A DNA stretch of 64,000 bases from Desulfocicer sp963675955 (GCA_963675955.2 CAXXVR010000009.1:248001-312000); one strand, 5' to 3'; counted from the first letter of the stretch, positions 1 through 9,010 are shown. Made by a program: numbers and translations. Notes: generated from the sequence alone by a model not told the origin.

Positions 1-1698
1 CATGATGCCTTCTGTGTAATCGTACAGGGCGTCCATGCTGCACCTGGCATAACTGGGATGGGGCACCACCACGCCCTTGGAGCCGCTTTCGCAGATATCC
101 TTGTGTTTCAGACGTTGGGCCTTGGCACCCAGGGCATAGTTGAGCATCACCACATTGTCAAGTTCCGTGGAGTGGTTGGCCTCGGACACCCGGATCATTC
201 GAAGACCGCCCCTGGCGATGTCTCCGGCCCGGAGATGGGTACCACAGGCATAGTGACCATTGACATAGAATATGCCATACACCGTCTGACTGAAAACAAT
301 GGGGTCTAAGATGGCATTGTCCAGGCGGAAGGCGTAGGAACGTTTGATATCCTTGTAAAAATTAGTTTTCAGAGTACTGGTAATGAGCTTGAACATGAAC
401 CGGAAAATTTCGTACCCCAGGTTAAAATCAATGAAGCGCACGGCAATTATTTTTTGAAATTCTTTAAATTTTTCGGCCAGTGTCTCGGTGGACAGTCGGT
501 TGTTTTTGGAGGGATCAAAGCGGTTTTCAAACAGGTTATATAGAAATTGAATCAGATCAGGATTTTTTTTGGCCGTTTCAAGGATGGTTCCATAGACATA
601 GGCGGATTTGTTGGCGTCATGGATTCTGCCGGCATAGGCCTCTTTATGGTCCGGGCTGGTGAGACTGGACATGATTTCCCGGTCCACCAGGTTTTTGCTT
701 TCCTTGAAGATGAACATGTGGGTGAAGTCAACGGCATTGGCCCCGAAGATCATCTCTTTAAATGTAAGCTTGCCCTCCACATAGAGGTCTGTCATATCCG
801 TGATGCTCAGGGCCAGATAGGCATAGAGGTCTTTTAAAAGTGCAGCTTCCTTTTTTCTGGACAATTCCCCCCGGGTATAAAGGGAACAGATCGATGAAGG
901 AGCCTGGGATTTACCGCAATAAGGTTCCCAGTAGGCCCGGCCCAGGATCAAATCGTGGTCCTGGAAGAGTCTTCGCAGCACCGGCAGTTGGGGCATTTCA
1001 AAATCGCTGTTGAACATCAGGCGGGTTTCGCCGGTTTCTGGAAGGTTAAATACCTCAATCAGAGGGGAGATGGCCGCTTCCGATTCCTTTAGAATATTTT
1101 CATATCGCTGGCGGGTGACAGCAGGGGTTTCTTTGTGATTTCCGGCCAGATGATAAAGAAATTTTGACTCTTCAAAGGCGGTTTCCTGGTAGTCTTTAAC
1201 GGTTTCAGGGCGGATGATATATGTGTAATATTTGCTTTCAGGGGAGTAGTAATATTCCCTGCGTCTTCCGGAAAGAAAGGGGGCCAGCAGTTCTTCCATG
1301 CTGTCTCTGGTTTCTTCGGTGGCAATGCGCACCCGCTGGATGTTGGTGCCCTGCTCAAGGTTGAAGTCAATGTGAGCCACCCGGCCGGACAGTCCCACAG
1401 TGCCATCCTGACACTGGATACTCATGGCAATGGAAGAAAGAATCTGTCGAAGTGATTCTTTGGTGATATTTTCAAAAAAATAATTGGGAAGTGCCAGGTC
1501 GCTGACCAGAATACCGGCGGCCATGTTGATGGCCGTTGAGGTGATCAAGCCTTCCGATGCCAGGTCTATGACCGTTTCATAAAGGACTCCGGGGTCCAGA
1601 TTTACCGTTTTTGCCTGGTTGATAATATAAGTGCCTTCGGAAATAGTGGAAGGACATCCGGCGAGTTTTCCCATGCATTCTTTTTGTCTGATCTTCAT
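1..1698 (-). CDS. NAD-specific glutamate dehydrogenase (115-kDa class), N-terminal part; C-terminus beyond the left edge
   Basis: The reverse strand is open for 566 codons from 1698 to base 1 and runs off the window, so only the N-terminal half is visible. The last ~75 residues carry the hallmark of the large NAD-glutamate dehydrogenases: GTHLRAGDIARGGLR followed by a conserved ESGSKGVVVPH segment (dinucleotide/substrate site region). The ~490 residues before it are the long regulatory N-terminal region typical of the GDH2-like 115-kDa class rather than the short hexameric enzymes. The family deaminates glutamate to 2-oxoglutarate with NAD. Two in-frame ATGs exist (1704 and 1698); GAGG at 1705-1708 is correctly spaced only for 1698. 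Function by family is secure; catabolic direction is inferred. Confidence 0.85.
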   Translation of the reverse strand, partial: MKIRQKECMGKLAGCPSTISEGTYIINQAKTVNLDPGVLYETVIDLASEGLITSTAINMAAGILVSDLALPNYFFENITKESLRQILSSIAMSIQCQDGTVGLSGRVAHIDFNLEQGTNIQRVRIATEETRDSMEELLAPFLSGRRREYYYSPESKYYTYIIRPETVKDYQETAFEESKFLYHLAGNHKETPAVTRQRYENILKESEAAISPLIEVFNLPETGETRLMFNSDFEMPQLPVLRRLFQDHDLILGRAYWEPYCGKSQAPSSICSLYTRGELSRKKEAALLKDLYAYLALSITDMTDLYVEGKLTFKEMIFGANAVDFTHMFIFKESKNLVDREIMSSLTSPDHKEAYAGRIHDANKSAYVYGTILETAKKNPDLIQFLYNLFENRFDPSKNNRLSTETLAEKFKEFQKIIAVRFIDFNLGYEIFRFMFKLITSTLKTNFYKDIKRSYAFRLDNAILDPIVFSQTVYGIFYVNGHYACGTHLRAGDIARGGLRMIRVSEANHSTELDNVVMLNYALGAKAQRLKHKDICESGSKGVVVPHPSYARCSMDALYDYTEGIM

Positions 1699-2084
1699 TT
1701 TCATCCTCGTTGATAAAAAAATTAAATGACCAAATGACCTCCTCTGGTGTACGCCATTGTACCCAAATGAGGCTTTCCCTGATAAATAGGATTGTAACAC
1801 GGGTGGGCGATATTTCTGCACACTTGATGTTTTCTATATAGGGTCAGGTATCATGTCAAGTAAATTAGTGGAGAAATAACAATTCATCCAGGATGAGCGA
1901 TTTAGGGGGGGACTGGAATTGGATTTACCGGTGGAGAAAAAAAAAACATTGTGGTACAAATACTCCATGGCTGCATATTGCGGGCCTGGTCACAACATGA
2001 GTCATTTCGGGTCCAACAACTATAACGACTGGCCCATGTTATGACCACCTCACATAATTCAACAAAAAGAAAAAAGAGGGTTCC
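1699..2084. other. Divergent intergenic region
   Basis: About 385 bases between the leftward dehydrogenase gene and the rightward response-regulator gene. It must hold both promoters, but I could not pick a convincing -35/-10 pair. The only clear structure is the R2 palindrome at 1985-2047, close to the start of the rightward gene. No ORF with a plausible ribosome binding site was seen. Confidence 0.5.
1985..2047. repeat. R2 palindromic repeat, copy a
   Basis: Imperfect inverted repeat: GGTCACAACATG at 1988-1999 pairs with CATGTTATGACC at 2035-2046 (11 of 12). The loop holds GGGTCCAACAAC and CGACTGGCC, which recur in copy e at 54163-54226. It lies 38 bases before the response-regulator start codon. 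Confidence 0.75.
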
Positions 2085-3272
2085 ATGGCCGAAAAAATAT
2101 TGATTGTAGATGATAATGCAATGAACCGGAAGCTTTTGATCATGATCCTTGAAAAAAAGGGATATATTCTTTTTGAGGCCCAGGACGGGGAAGCTGCCAT
2201 TTCCATGGCTACAGAGATTATGCCGGACCTTATTCTGCTGGATGTGATGATGCCCCTTAAGGATGGCTATGAGGTGTGCCGCCAATTAAAAGCCGATGAC
2301 AAATTCGCCGCCATTCCCATTATTTTTCTGTCTGCCAAGACGGAAACCCAGGATAAGATAAAGGGCTTGAACTTGGGAGGCAGTGATTACATGACCAAAC
2401 CCTTTGACCAGGGGGAGGTTATTGCACGGGTCAATTCCCAGCTGGAAATCCGGAGATTGAATTACAACCTCATGGAAGCCAACGATGCACTGGTGGAAAA
2501 ACAAAAACTCATTGATGCCGACCTCAAGGCCGCCGGTGCCATTCAACAGACTCTTCTGCCCCATGTGATGCCCGATGTGGAAACCCTTGATATTGCCTGG
2601 AAGTTCCTACCCTGCCAGGATATTGGCGGAGATATCTTTAATGTCTTCCGACTGGATGAGTCCCATATTGCTGTATACATGCTGGATGTCAGCGGTCATG
2701 GGGTACCAGCTGCCATGGTGGCGGTGTCCGTGTCCCAGATGCTCTTTCCCCATGTGGGATTTATATTAAAGCAGACCATTACCCCACCGCCCTACTATGA
2801 AATATGTTCTCCGGCCCAGGTGCTTGAGGAGCTCGATATTCTATACCCCATGGAGCGCTTTGATAAATATTTTACCATGAGCTATATGGTACTTAACATC
2901 AAGACCGGGGCCATTGTGTACAGCAATGCGGCCCACCCCCATCCAGTCATCGTCAGAACAGACGGTTCCACTGAGTTTCTGGACAAGGGCGGCACCATCA
3001 TCGGCATGGGAGGGGTTATGCCCTTTGAAGAGGGCCGGGCCATACTCAATCCCGGTGACAGATTGTTTTTATACACCGATGGGATCCCCGAGTATCAGGA
3101 TCGAAATGGACATTTTTTTGGTGAAAAACGCTTTTTTCATCAGCTTGTGGCTGGCATGAAAAATCCCCTTTCCCACACCCTGGATGACATTCTTCAGGGG
3201 GTTGACACCTTTGGAGAGGGCCTTGCTCCCAATGATGATATTTCCCTTCTGGGTATTGAATTCAAGGGCTGA
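2085..3272 (+). CDS. Response regulator with PP2C-type (SpoIIE/RsbU) phosphatase output domain
   Basis: 395 residues. Residues 1-120 are a CheY-like receiver: acidic pair D9/D10, phospho-acceptor D53 in LILLDVMMP, and K105 in TKPF. A short linker (about 120-155, likely helical) joins it to a SpoIIE/PPM phosphatase domain with metal-binding Asp in GGDIF (D183) and DVSGHG (D201), a YTDGIPE motif, and NDDISLL near the C-terminus. Proteins of this build dephosphorylate anti-sigma-factor antagonists or similar serine-phosphorylated partners when the receiver is phosphorylated. No partner STAS or HATPase gene is adjacent, so its target is unknown. The start follows GAGGG at proper spacing. Cytoplasmic. 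Confidence 0.9.
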   Translation: MAEKILIVDDNAMNRKLLIMILEKKGYILFEAQDGEAAISMATEIMPDLILLDVMMPLKDGYEVCRQLKADDKFAAIPIIFLSAKTETQDKIKGLNLGGSDYMTKPFDQGEVIARVNSQLEIRRLNYNLMEANDALVEKQKLIDADLKAAGAIQQTLLPHVMPDVETLDIAWKFLPCQDIGGDIFNVFRLDESHIAVYMLDVSGHGVPAAMVAVSVSQMLFPHVGFILKQTITPPPYYEICSPAQVLEELDILYPMERFDKYFTMSYMVLNIKTGAIVYSNAAHPHPVIVRTDGSTEFLDKGGTIIGMGGVMPFEEGRAILNPGDRLFLYTDGIPEYQDRNGHFFGEKRFFHQLVAGMKNPLSHTLDDILQGVDTFGEGLAPNDDISLLGIEFKG

Positions 3273-3327
3273 ACGATCCCTTTCAATATATTGATTCGCT
3301 TCAGTATCTATTTTATGGAGAAAAATC

Positions 3328-3936
3328 ATGGCTCAAAAAAAATCAGAAGGGCAGGAACTCCCGGAATATCTGGGCACGCTGTTGCTCAGGATGGCCCGGA
3401 ATGCCATTTCAGACCAATTGGATGAAGGGCATTCCATGGGGCAGAAACAGCTGTCTGTGCCGGATGAAGCCCATGGATTTTTAAAGCAGAAGAGGGGTGT
3501 TTTTGTAACTATCTATCACCATGGACAACTAAGGGGATGCATCGGCACCCTGGAGCCGGTATTGCCCCTTGCCGACGAAGTTGTTGAAAATGCCCGTCAT
3601 GCGGCTTTCCACGATCCCCGATTTCCCCCCCTGACTGAAAAAGAATTTGTAGAAATTGACCTGGAAATAAGCCTGTTGACGTCCCCTGTAGTACTTGATT
3701 TCACCGGTTCTGAAGATCTCATAAAAAAGCTTCGGCCTGGTATTCATGGGGTTGTTCTGGAAATAAAGGGTGTAAAGGCAACTTTTTTGCCCCAGGTGTG
3801 GGATCAACTCCGGGAACCGGAAGTTTTTCTAGAACATCTTTGCCGCAAGGCAGGTGTGTCGTCCCATGCCTGGAAATCCTCCGATATTTCCATCCGGACC
3901 TATACCGTTTTTTGCTTTAAAGAAAGAAAACAGTGA
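3328..3936 (+). CDS. amrA: AMMECR1-domain protein (AmmeMemoRadiSam system protein A)
   Basis: 202 residues, the usual size of stand-alone AMMECR1 proteins. The family signature LRGCIGTLEP lies near residue 70, followed by the conserved AAFHDPRFPPL segment. In many bacteria this protein travels with a MEMO1-family protein and a radical SAM enzyme (AmrB, AmrS); neither is next to it here. The biochemical role is not settled. It lies 55 bases downstream of the phosphatase gene in the same direction, so co-transcription is possible. Confidence 0.88.
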   Translation: MAQKKSEGQELPEYLGTLLLRMARNAISDQLDEGHSMGQKQLSVPDEAHGFLKQKRGVFVTIYHHGQLRGCIGTLEPVLPLADEVVENARHAAFHDPRFPPLTEKEFVEIDLEISLLTSPVVLDFTGSEDLIKKLRPGIHGVVLEIKGVKATFLPQVWDQLREPEVFLEHLCRKAGVSSHAWKSSDISIRTYTVFCFKERKQ

Positions 3937-3996
3937 TGGGGCTGACACTGTGACCAAGTCCAGAAATTTTCAGCGTCAGCACGGCTTGGTGTATTT

Positions 3997-4449
3997 CTAT
4001 GATTTCATCAATGTTTTCAGCACATCTTCCTTACCTACAATACCCATCACTTTACCATCCTGAACCACGGGAATGGTATGAAAATGCTTTTCAACCATCA
4101 GGGCTGCGATGTCACAAATTTGGGTGTCAGGTGTTACGGTGACAGGATCTGTGACCATGGCCTGGCTTACGGTGCTTGCCGCCATTTTTTTCATCTCATG
4201 TTCCATTTTCTTGGATGAAGACAGGGGAATAATGCCGTCCAGAAAGGTGAGTATGGGGGGAAGTGATATATTTTTCTGCTGGAAAATGAGATCGCTCTGG
4301 CACAGAATTCCCCTGAGTGTTCCAGCCTCATCCACCACCGGCACGCCATTGATGTGGTTGTTTAACAGGATTTCTACGGCCCGTGTGATCTCTGTGTCCG
4401 GGGTTACTGAGATGACTTCTTTTGCCATGATGTCTTTAGCGGTTTTCAT
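3997..4449 (-). CDS. CBS-domain pair protein
   Basis: 150 residues made of two CBS motifs and nothing else: the first (about 1-60) contains AKEVISVTPDTEI and NGVPVVDEAGTLRGIL, the second (about 90-150) contains MVTDPVTVTPDTQI and TIPVVQDGKVMGIV. Tandem CBS pairs bind adenine nucleotides such as AMP, ATP or SAM and act as energy sensors. With no catalytic domain attached, its partner cannot be named. The start follows GGGAG. It converges with the AMMECR1 gene. Confidence 0.88.
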   Translation of the reverse strand: MKTAKDIMAKEVISVTPDTEITRAVEILLNNHINGVPVVDEAGTLRGILCQSDLIFQQKNISLPPILTFLDGIIPLSSSKKMEHEMKKMAASTVSQAMVTDPVTVTPDTQICDIAALMVEKHFHTIPVVQDGKVMGIVGKEDVLKTLMKS

Positions 4450-4593
4450 TTTTGATCTCCCTGGTGTGATGGGTTATATGGCTATTGAGTATCAGGTGCT
4501 TGGATTGTGTCTGCAGTAAGTATATACCCATCGTTTAAAAATCGCAATTAAAGGGCCTTTCCCCTGACAGGTTCCCTGGGGACTATCGTTGCC

Positions 4594-5691
4594 CTAACTC
4601 TGATCCTGTTGATCCAGAAAAACATGGAATTCAAGGTCATATATGTAGAGCAGCACCAGGGTAAGGCCGAACACCATGGGACCATATAAAAGACCTGTGA
4701 GTCCAAAGTAATTAATTCCCCCCAGAATGGAAAAAAAGATCAGCACCGTACTCATATCTGCAGACCCCTTCATGAAAAGGGGGCGCACCAGGTTATCGAT
4801 CATCCCCACCACCACCACCGACCAGATCACCATGAAAAGCCCGTATCCCCAGGACCCTGAGATAAACAGCCACAGGGCTGCCGGTACCCAGATAAGGGCT
4901 GTGCCCACCACGGGAATCAGGGAGGCAAAGGCCATCACCGCTCCCCAGAATACCCCGGGAAGTCCACAGATGGTAAAGGCAAGCCCCCCGGCAATACCCT
5001 GGGAGGCAGATGTTACCAGGGTGCCAAGCAGTGCGGATTTGGCAACTGCCTTGATTTTATTGACCACGATGCGTTCATGGGCACTGGAAAGGGGAATCAG
5101 GTGGGAGATGTGCTGGAATCTTTTTTCCTGTTCCTGAATGGTAAAGAAAAAGACAAAGCTCATGAGAAAAAATTTTCCGATCACCGAAGAAATATTGCCT
5201 ATGAGATATTTGCCCTGATTCATCAGCAGTTCACCGGCACTGGAGGAGATGGTGATCATGACATTGTTTAAATCAATTCCCTTTAAGAGACTGACCTGCA
5301 TGTATTCCTGCCACAGGGCCAGGATCCTGTCCACATAGGGTGACTGGATAAGCCTTTGAATATTTCCCTGGGAGACCCAATGGTTAATGGCATTAAAGGA
5401 GAGGATGCCCTGCTTTATAACGGCCAGGAATACCAGGGTCAGGGGAATTATGATTACCATGATTAAAAGTATGCAGGAGATAAGAGCTGCTGTTTTCCTT
5501 CTGCCCCTGCATTTTTTTTTCAGCCACTGATACACGGGGTTACATAAAACGGAAAGGATAATGGCGATGATCACCGGGTCCAGATAGGCTTTCATCATCT
5601 GATAGGTTAAAAAAAAGGCCATGAACAGCAATAAAAACAGAAAATAATGGGCGATGTTCAGCTGTGATCTGGGAGTGGAATGCTGGTGCAA
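4594..5691 (-). CDS. AI-2E/PerM-family membrane permease (UPF0118)
   Basis: 365 residues, mostly hydrophobic, with about eight predicted membrane segments in the family arrangement: two near the N-terminus, a soluble middle (about 110-170), then several segments after a FFTIQEQE motif, ending in a Leu-rich helix and a short charged tail. Members have been linked to export of small molecules, to autoinducer-2 and to Na+/H+ exchange, so the substrate cannot be predicted. The start codon is TTG (5689-5691) preceded at 7 bases by AAAGGAG, better than any ATG nearby. Confidence 0.82.
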   Translation of the reverse strand: MHQHSTPRSQLNIAHYFLFLLLFMAFFLTYQMMKAYLDPVIIAIILSVLCNPVYQWLKKKCRGRRKTAALISCILLIMVIIIPLTLVFLAVIKQGILSFNAINHWVSQGNIQRLIQSPYVDRILALWQEYMQVSLLKGIDLNNVMITISSSAGELLMNQGKYLIGNISSVIGKFFLMSFVFFFTIQEQEKRFQHISHLIPLSSAHERIVVNKIKAVAKSALLGTLVTSASQGIAGGLAFTICGLPGVFWGAVMAFASLIPVVGTALIWVPAALWLFISGSWGYGLFMVIWSVVVVGMIDNLVRPLFMKGSADMSTVLIFFSILGGINYFGLTGLLYGPMVFGLTLVLLYIYDLEFHVFLDQQDQS

Positions 5692-5751
5692 AGGTTTTCT
5701 CCTTTATCTGCCTGCCCTCATATGCGCCGGGCGGTCCAGGTTGGATTTACA

Positions 5752-5806
5752 GGGCTTGCTCATAACCTGACCCCTCCCCAAAATGGCCCATATTGTGACC
5801 AAGCCC
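5752..5806. repeat. R2 palindromic repeat, copy b
   Basis: GGGCTTGCTCATAACCTG at 5752-5769 is an imperfect inverted repeat of CATATTGTGACCAAGCCC at 5789-5806. It sits between the AI-2E permease start and the mqnB stop, 12 bases after the mqnB 3' end. Confidence 0.75.
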
Positions 5807-5817
5807 GATTGATATCA

Positions 5818-6612
5818 TCATCTGTCAAAGATTGCGGCCAGGGCCATGGACAGATGTGTTGCGGCCAGGGGAATATCCCAGCAGTTCTTGTCCCGGAGGC
5901 CCACCGGGTTGGAGCCGGAGCGGATTTCCAGAAACGGCACGCCATATCGACATGCCACCTGGGCCGATGCCATTCCCTCCATGGACTCCATGACAGGGGT
6001 ATGGATCTGCTCCAGTCGTGCCACGGTTTTTTGTGAGGCCGTGATGGTGGAAACGGTTATAAATGGTCCGGAGACTACAGGACAGGAGGTGGGATAATAA
6101 GATTTAAAGGTGTTTTTACCCGGTACTGGACGGCCCGATGAAAAGGCTTCTGTGATTATTGTCCGGGCTGATTTTGTAAGTTCTGGATGCATGGCCACCT
6201 GTCCGTCATTGGCCTCCATGGGGCTGCCGGTGAGAGAAAAGGGCAGGGGGGTAAGACCATGGGTGACGTCGGTGCTTTCCACTCCGGTGTGGATACAGAT
6301 TTCCGCCGTGGCAATGCCTATGCCGCCCATGGTAAGACCCACAGAGTTAAAAAAACCGGCAATTCCGGCTTGAATGATAAGGCCGGGACGGTGACAGGCC
6401 AGATGGCTGCCAAGGGCCATGGCCGTGTTTACTATGCCGGGACCTGTGATAATCACCTTGAAAGTCCTGGTATTAAACCGGGCTGTGATCATGGAGACAC
6501 CCCCATGGTCTCTTGTCTTTTCCATCTCTGAGCACAGGGTCAGAAGAGGGGATATCTCCATGGGGGTTGCCACGGCAATGAGTACATCACCCATAAGAAC
6601 ATCATTCATCAT
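5818..6612 (-). CDS. mqnB: Futalosine hydrolase
   Basis: 264 residues of the nucleoside phosphorylase/hydrolase (PNP/MTAN-like) fold. Visible are a phosphorylase-like GPGIVNTAMAL, QAGIAGFF, and the C-terminal MESMEGMASAQVACRYGVPFLEIRSGSN with the conserved acidic ESMEG segment. The sequence matches the MqnB group, which removes dehypoxanthine from futalosine in the alternative menaquinone pathway. The other mqn genes are not in the window. The first ATG (6612) overlaps the rpe stop, so the two genes are likely translationally coupled; no strong ribosome binding site was seen, and ATG at 6609 or 6594 remains possible. Confidence 0.85.
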   Translation of the reverse strand: MMNDVLMGDVLIAVATPMEISPLLTLCSEMEKTRDHGGVSMITARFNTRTFKVIITGPGIVNTAMALGSHLACHRPGLIIQAGIAGFFNSVGLTMGGIGIATAEICIHTGVESTDVTHGLTPLPFSLTGSPMEANDGQVAMHPELTKSARTIITEAFSSGRPVPGKNTFKSYYPTSCPVVSGPFITVSTITASQKTVARLEQIHTPVMESMEGMASAQVACRYGVPFLEIRSGSNPVGLRDKNCWDIPLAATHLSMALAAIFDR

Positions 6613-7294
6613 GGGGTGTGGTCTGCTTTATCTCCCGGCGCATGGCTTCAATGGTGGCACCGTAGTCCGGAGTATTGAATATGGCAGAACCGGCAACAAA
6701 ACAATGGGTACCGGCCTTTGCCACATCTCCGATGGTATTGGGTGCCACACCACCGTCCACCTGGATGATGGCCTTGCTTTTTTTTGCGGCGATGAGTTCA
6801 GACAGATTTTTTATTTTTTCAAGGCTTGAGGGTATAAAGGATTGTCCTCCAAAGCCGGGGTTCACGCTCATGACCAAAATAAAATCCAGATCGGCAAGAA
6901 CCCATTCAATGGCGGTAAGGGGGGTTCCGGGGTTCAGGGCCACCCCTGCCTTAATGGGAAGACCTTTATCATTTTTGGATTGTTTGATCAGCTGAACCGT
7001 TCGGTGAAGATGGGTGCATGCTTCGGCATGAACACAGATCAGATCAGCTCCTGCTGCGGCAAATGCTGGGATCATCTGGTCCGGTCGTTCAATCATCAGA
7101 TGAACATCCAGAAGCAGGTCCGTGGCCCGGCGGCAGGCCTTTACAATGATCGGACCATAGGAGATATTGGGCACGAACTGTCCGTCCATGACGTCAATGT
7201 GGACCCAGTCGGCACCGGCGGTTTCAATGGCGTTCAGTTCTTTTCCAAGTTTTGTGAAATCTGCAGATAGAATGGATGGTGCAATGATGGCCAT
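6602..7294 (-). CDS. rpe: Ribulose-phosphate 3-epimerase
   Basis: 230 residues, normal for the TIM-barrel epimerase that interconverts ribulose 5-phosphate and xylulose 5-phosphate in the pentose phosphate pathway. Motifs: IAPSILSADF at the N-terminus, HIDVMDGQFVPN (metal ligands His and Asp), LDVHLMI, MSVNPGFGGQ, and QVDGGV near the C-terminus. The open frame extends 44 codons upstream but that part is unlike the family; ATG at 7294 follows AAGGAA and gives the conserved MAIIAPS start. Overlaps mqnB by 11 bases; 22 bases downstream of rsmB. Confidence 0.95.
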   Translation of the reverse strand: MAIIAPSILSADFTKLGKELNAIETAGADWVHIDVMDGQFVPNISYGPIIVKACRRATDLLLDVHLMIERPDQMIPAFAAAGADLICVHAEACTHLHRTVQLIKQSKNDKGLPIKAGVALNPGTPLTAIEWVLADLDFILVMSVNPGFGGQSFIPSSLEKIKNLSELIAAKKSKAIIQVDGGVAPNTIGDVAKAGTHCFVAGSAIFNTPDYGATIEAMRREIKQTTPHDE

Positions 7295-7316
7295 TTTTGT
7301 TTTTTCCTTATATTTT

Positions 7317-8756
7317 TTATTTTTCCCGGTGCAGGGCCACGGCAAAGAAACCGTCCATGTCCAGGGTGTCGGGCCAGGTACAGAAACATCCATGGGATGA
7401 CACCGGGTCATTTTCCCGGGGACCATGGCCCAAAGCGTTTTTCATGTCAATGGTAAAGTCGGGTCGTCGGGCCAGAAAATTCTGGATCACCGTTTCATTT
7501 TCCCGGGGTTCACAGGAACACACGGCATAGACCAGGGTACCGCCGGGGGCCACCAGATCTGCGATATTAAAAAGCATTTTTTCCTGCCTTACCGCCAGCC
7601 GTGCTATGTCTTTTTTGGTCCGTTTCCATTTGGTGTCGGGGTTTCTTCTGAGCACCCCGAGTCCTGAACAGGGAGCATCCACAAGCACCCGGTCAAAGGG
7701 CATTTTAAAATCAAGGGTTTCGGGTTTGAGCAGATTTATTGTCCGGGTGGAGATAATATCCAGCCCCAGGCGTTTCATTTCATCTTCAAGCTGTGTAAGT
7801 TTCCGGGGATCTGTGTCTCCGGCCACAATCTTTCCCCGGTTTTCCATGAGCTGGGCAATGTGTCCGGTTTTACCCCCCAGACCTGCACAGGCATCCAGAA
7901 TCCGTTCCCCGGGCCGGGGATTTAAGAAATGGGCCGTCACCAGCTGGGCTGCCTCATCCTGAACCTGAAATTCTCCGGCCTTAAAAGCATCCATGTCGTG
8001 GATGGCCATGGAAGGTCCTTTCAGACTTATGCCAAGGGCGCTTGTGGATGTCTTCCATGCATGTCCCGCCTGGGAGGTCATGGTTTCCAGAAGGGTCTCC
8101 CGGCTGGTTTTAAGGGTATTGACCCTCAATGTGATGGGAGGAATGGTGTTGATGGCATCCCCCAGTGCCAGGGTCTTTGCCATACCGAACCGAGTTATCC
8201 AGCGTCTGGCAAGCCACAACGGCAGTGATTTCTCAACGGAAACAAAGTGTTCCGGATCTGTGTCCGGATTCGGAGGGGCAATGGTCTGCCATTTTGTGGC
8301 CGCCTTTCGCAGCACGGCATTGACAAATCCTGCGGCACCTTTGTGAATGTGAAATTTTGCCACGGTCACTGCGGTATTAACGGCGGCGGAAACGGGGATT
8401 TTGTCCATGTGAATGATCTGAAAAAGTGCCATGCGCAACAGCCACATCACTTCGGGGTCCACCTGCTGCAGTTTCTTTTGGGAAAAGGGGGCGATGATCC
8501 AGTCCAGATGTCCCCGCCATCTCAGGGTGCCGTAAATAAGGGCGTTGGCAAGGGACCTGTCCCGCCGTGAAAGGCTGTCAAAGGCCGTGGTAAAGGCCTC
8601 CAGGGTCTGATCCAGTGTCTTTTGAGAAGTGGTGCTTTCCTTTAATACCATCCATGCCAGCCGGCGGGGTTCCTGAGCCTGGGTGTTGCTTGTTTCTGTG
8701 CCCATTTGTGTCATTGGGAGCGTTTTAACCTTTTTTGTAGCAGGTTGTCCTGCCAT
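7317..8756 (-). CDS. rsmB: 16S rRNA (cytosine-967-C5)-methyltransferase RsmB
   Basis: Up to 479 residues. Residues ~30-165 form a NusB-like RNA-binding domain; the C-terminal half is a SAM-dependent RNA m5C methyltransferase. Seen are DACAGLGGKTGHIAQLM (SAM site), the DAPCSGLG motif and VYAVCSCEPRENE, whose cysteines are the two expected for this family. It methylates C967 of 16S rRNA. First of an apparent rsmB-rpe-mqnB operon. The start is uncertain: ATG 8756 is the first, while ATG 8711 or 8702 would remove a weakly conserved N-terminal tail. Repeat R1 copy 1 begins 10 bases upstream. Confidence 0.9.
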   Translation of the reverse strand: MAGQPATKKVKTLPMTQMGTETSNTQAQEPRRLAWMVLKESTTSQKTLDQTLEAFTTAFDSLSRRDRSLANALIYGTLRWRGHLDWIIAPFSQKKLQQVDPEVMWLLRMALFQIIHMDKIPVSAAVNTAVTVAKFHIHKGAAGFVNAVLRKAATKWQTIAPPNPDTDPEHFVSVEKSLPLWLARRWITRFGMAKTLALGDAINTIPPITLRVNTLKTSRETLLETMTSQAGHAWKTSTSALGISLKGPSMAIHDMDAFKAGEFQVQDEAAQLVTAHFLNPRPGERILDACAGLGGKTGHIAQLMENRGKIVAGDTDPRKLTQLEDEMKRLGLDIISTRTINLLKPETLDFKMPFDRVLVDAPCSGLGVLRRNPDTKWKRTKKDIARLAVRQEKMLFNIADLVAPGGTLVYAVCSCEPRENETVIQNFLARRPDFTIDMKNALGHGPRENDPVSSHGCFCTWPDTLDMDGFFAVALHREK

Positions 8757-8766
8757 GTATATTTTT

Positions 8767-8960
8767 TATTAGAAAAGAAAACTTCCGGGCAACCTCTGCA
8801 GAGCCCCCCCGATGGGCAATAGAAACCGGCCAATTGAGCCGTCTACGGTTCCGGTCCGGGCCCATTGCCCGTCGGGGGGGCGGCGGTATAATACCATTTG
8901 GCTCCGCGTCTACGACCCTATATTTGTTGTGTCCGCTGGGACATGCCCGTTTATATGAAA
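8767..8960 (+). repeat. R1 hairpin element, copy 1
   Basis: The element fills the rsmB-fmt intergenic gap. The core hairpin runs 8803-8881: GCCCCCCCGATGGGCAAT pairs with ATTGCCCGTCGGGGGGGC. The apical part reads CAATTGAGCCGTCTACGG, with a CCG/CGG mini-stem around TCTA. It is followed by GGTATAATACC and a tail ending in TTTATATGAAAA. Four relatives lie at 22169, 39621, 48031 and 60989. Confidence 0.85.
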
Positions 8961-9010
8961 ATGCAGCCTTAAATTGTCGCTCGCCGAGGGCGGTATGATA
9001 GCATCTCAGG

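Noticed and set aside
1089..1406. 105-residue minus-strand ORF
   Set aside because: Out-of-frame shadow inside the glutamate dehydrogenase gene, which is open across the whole segment and shows family motifs.
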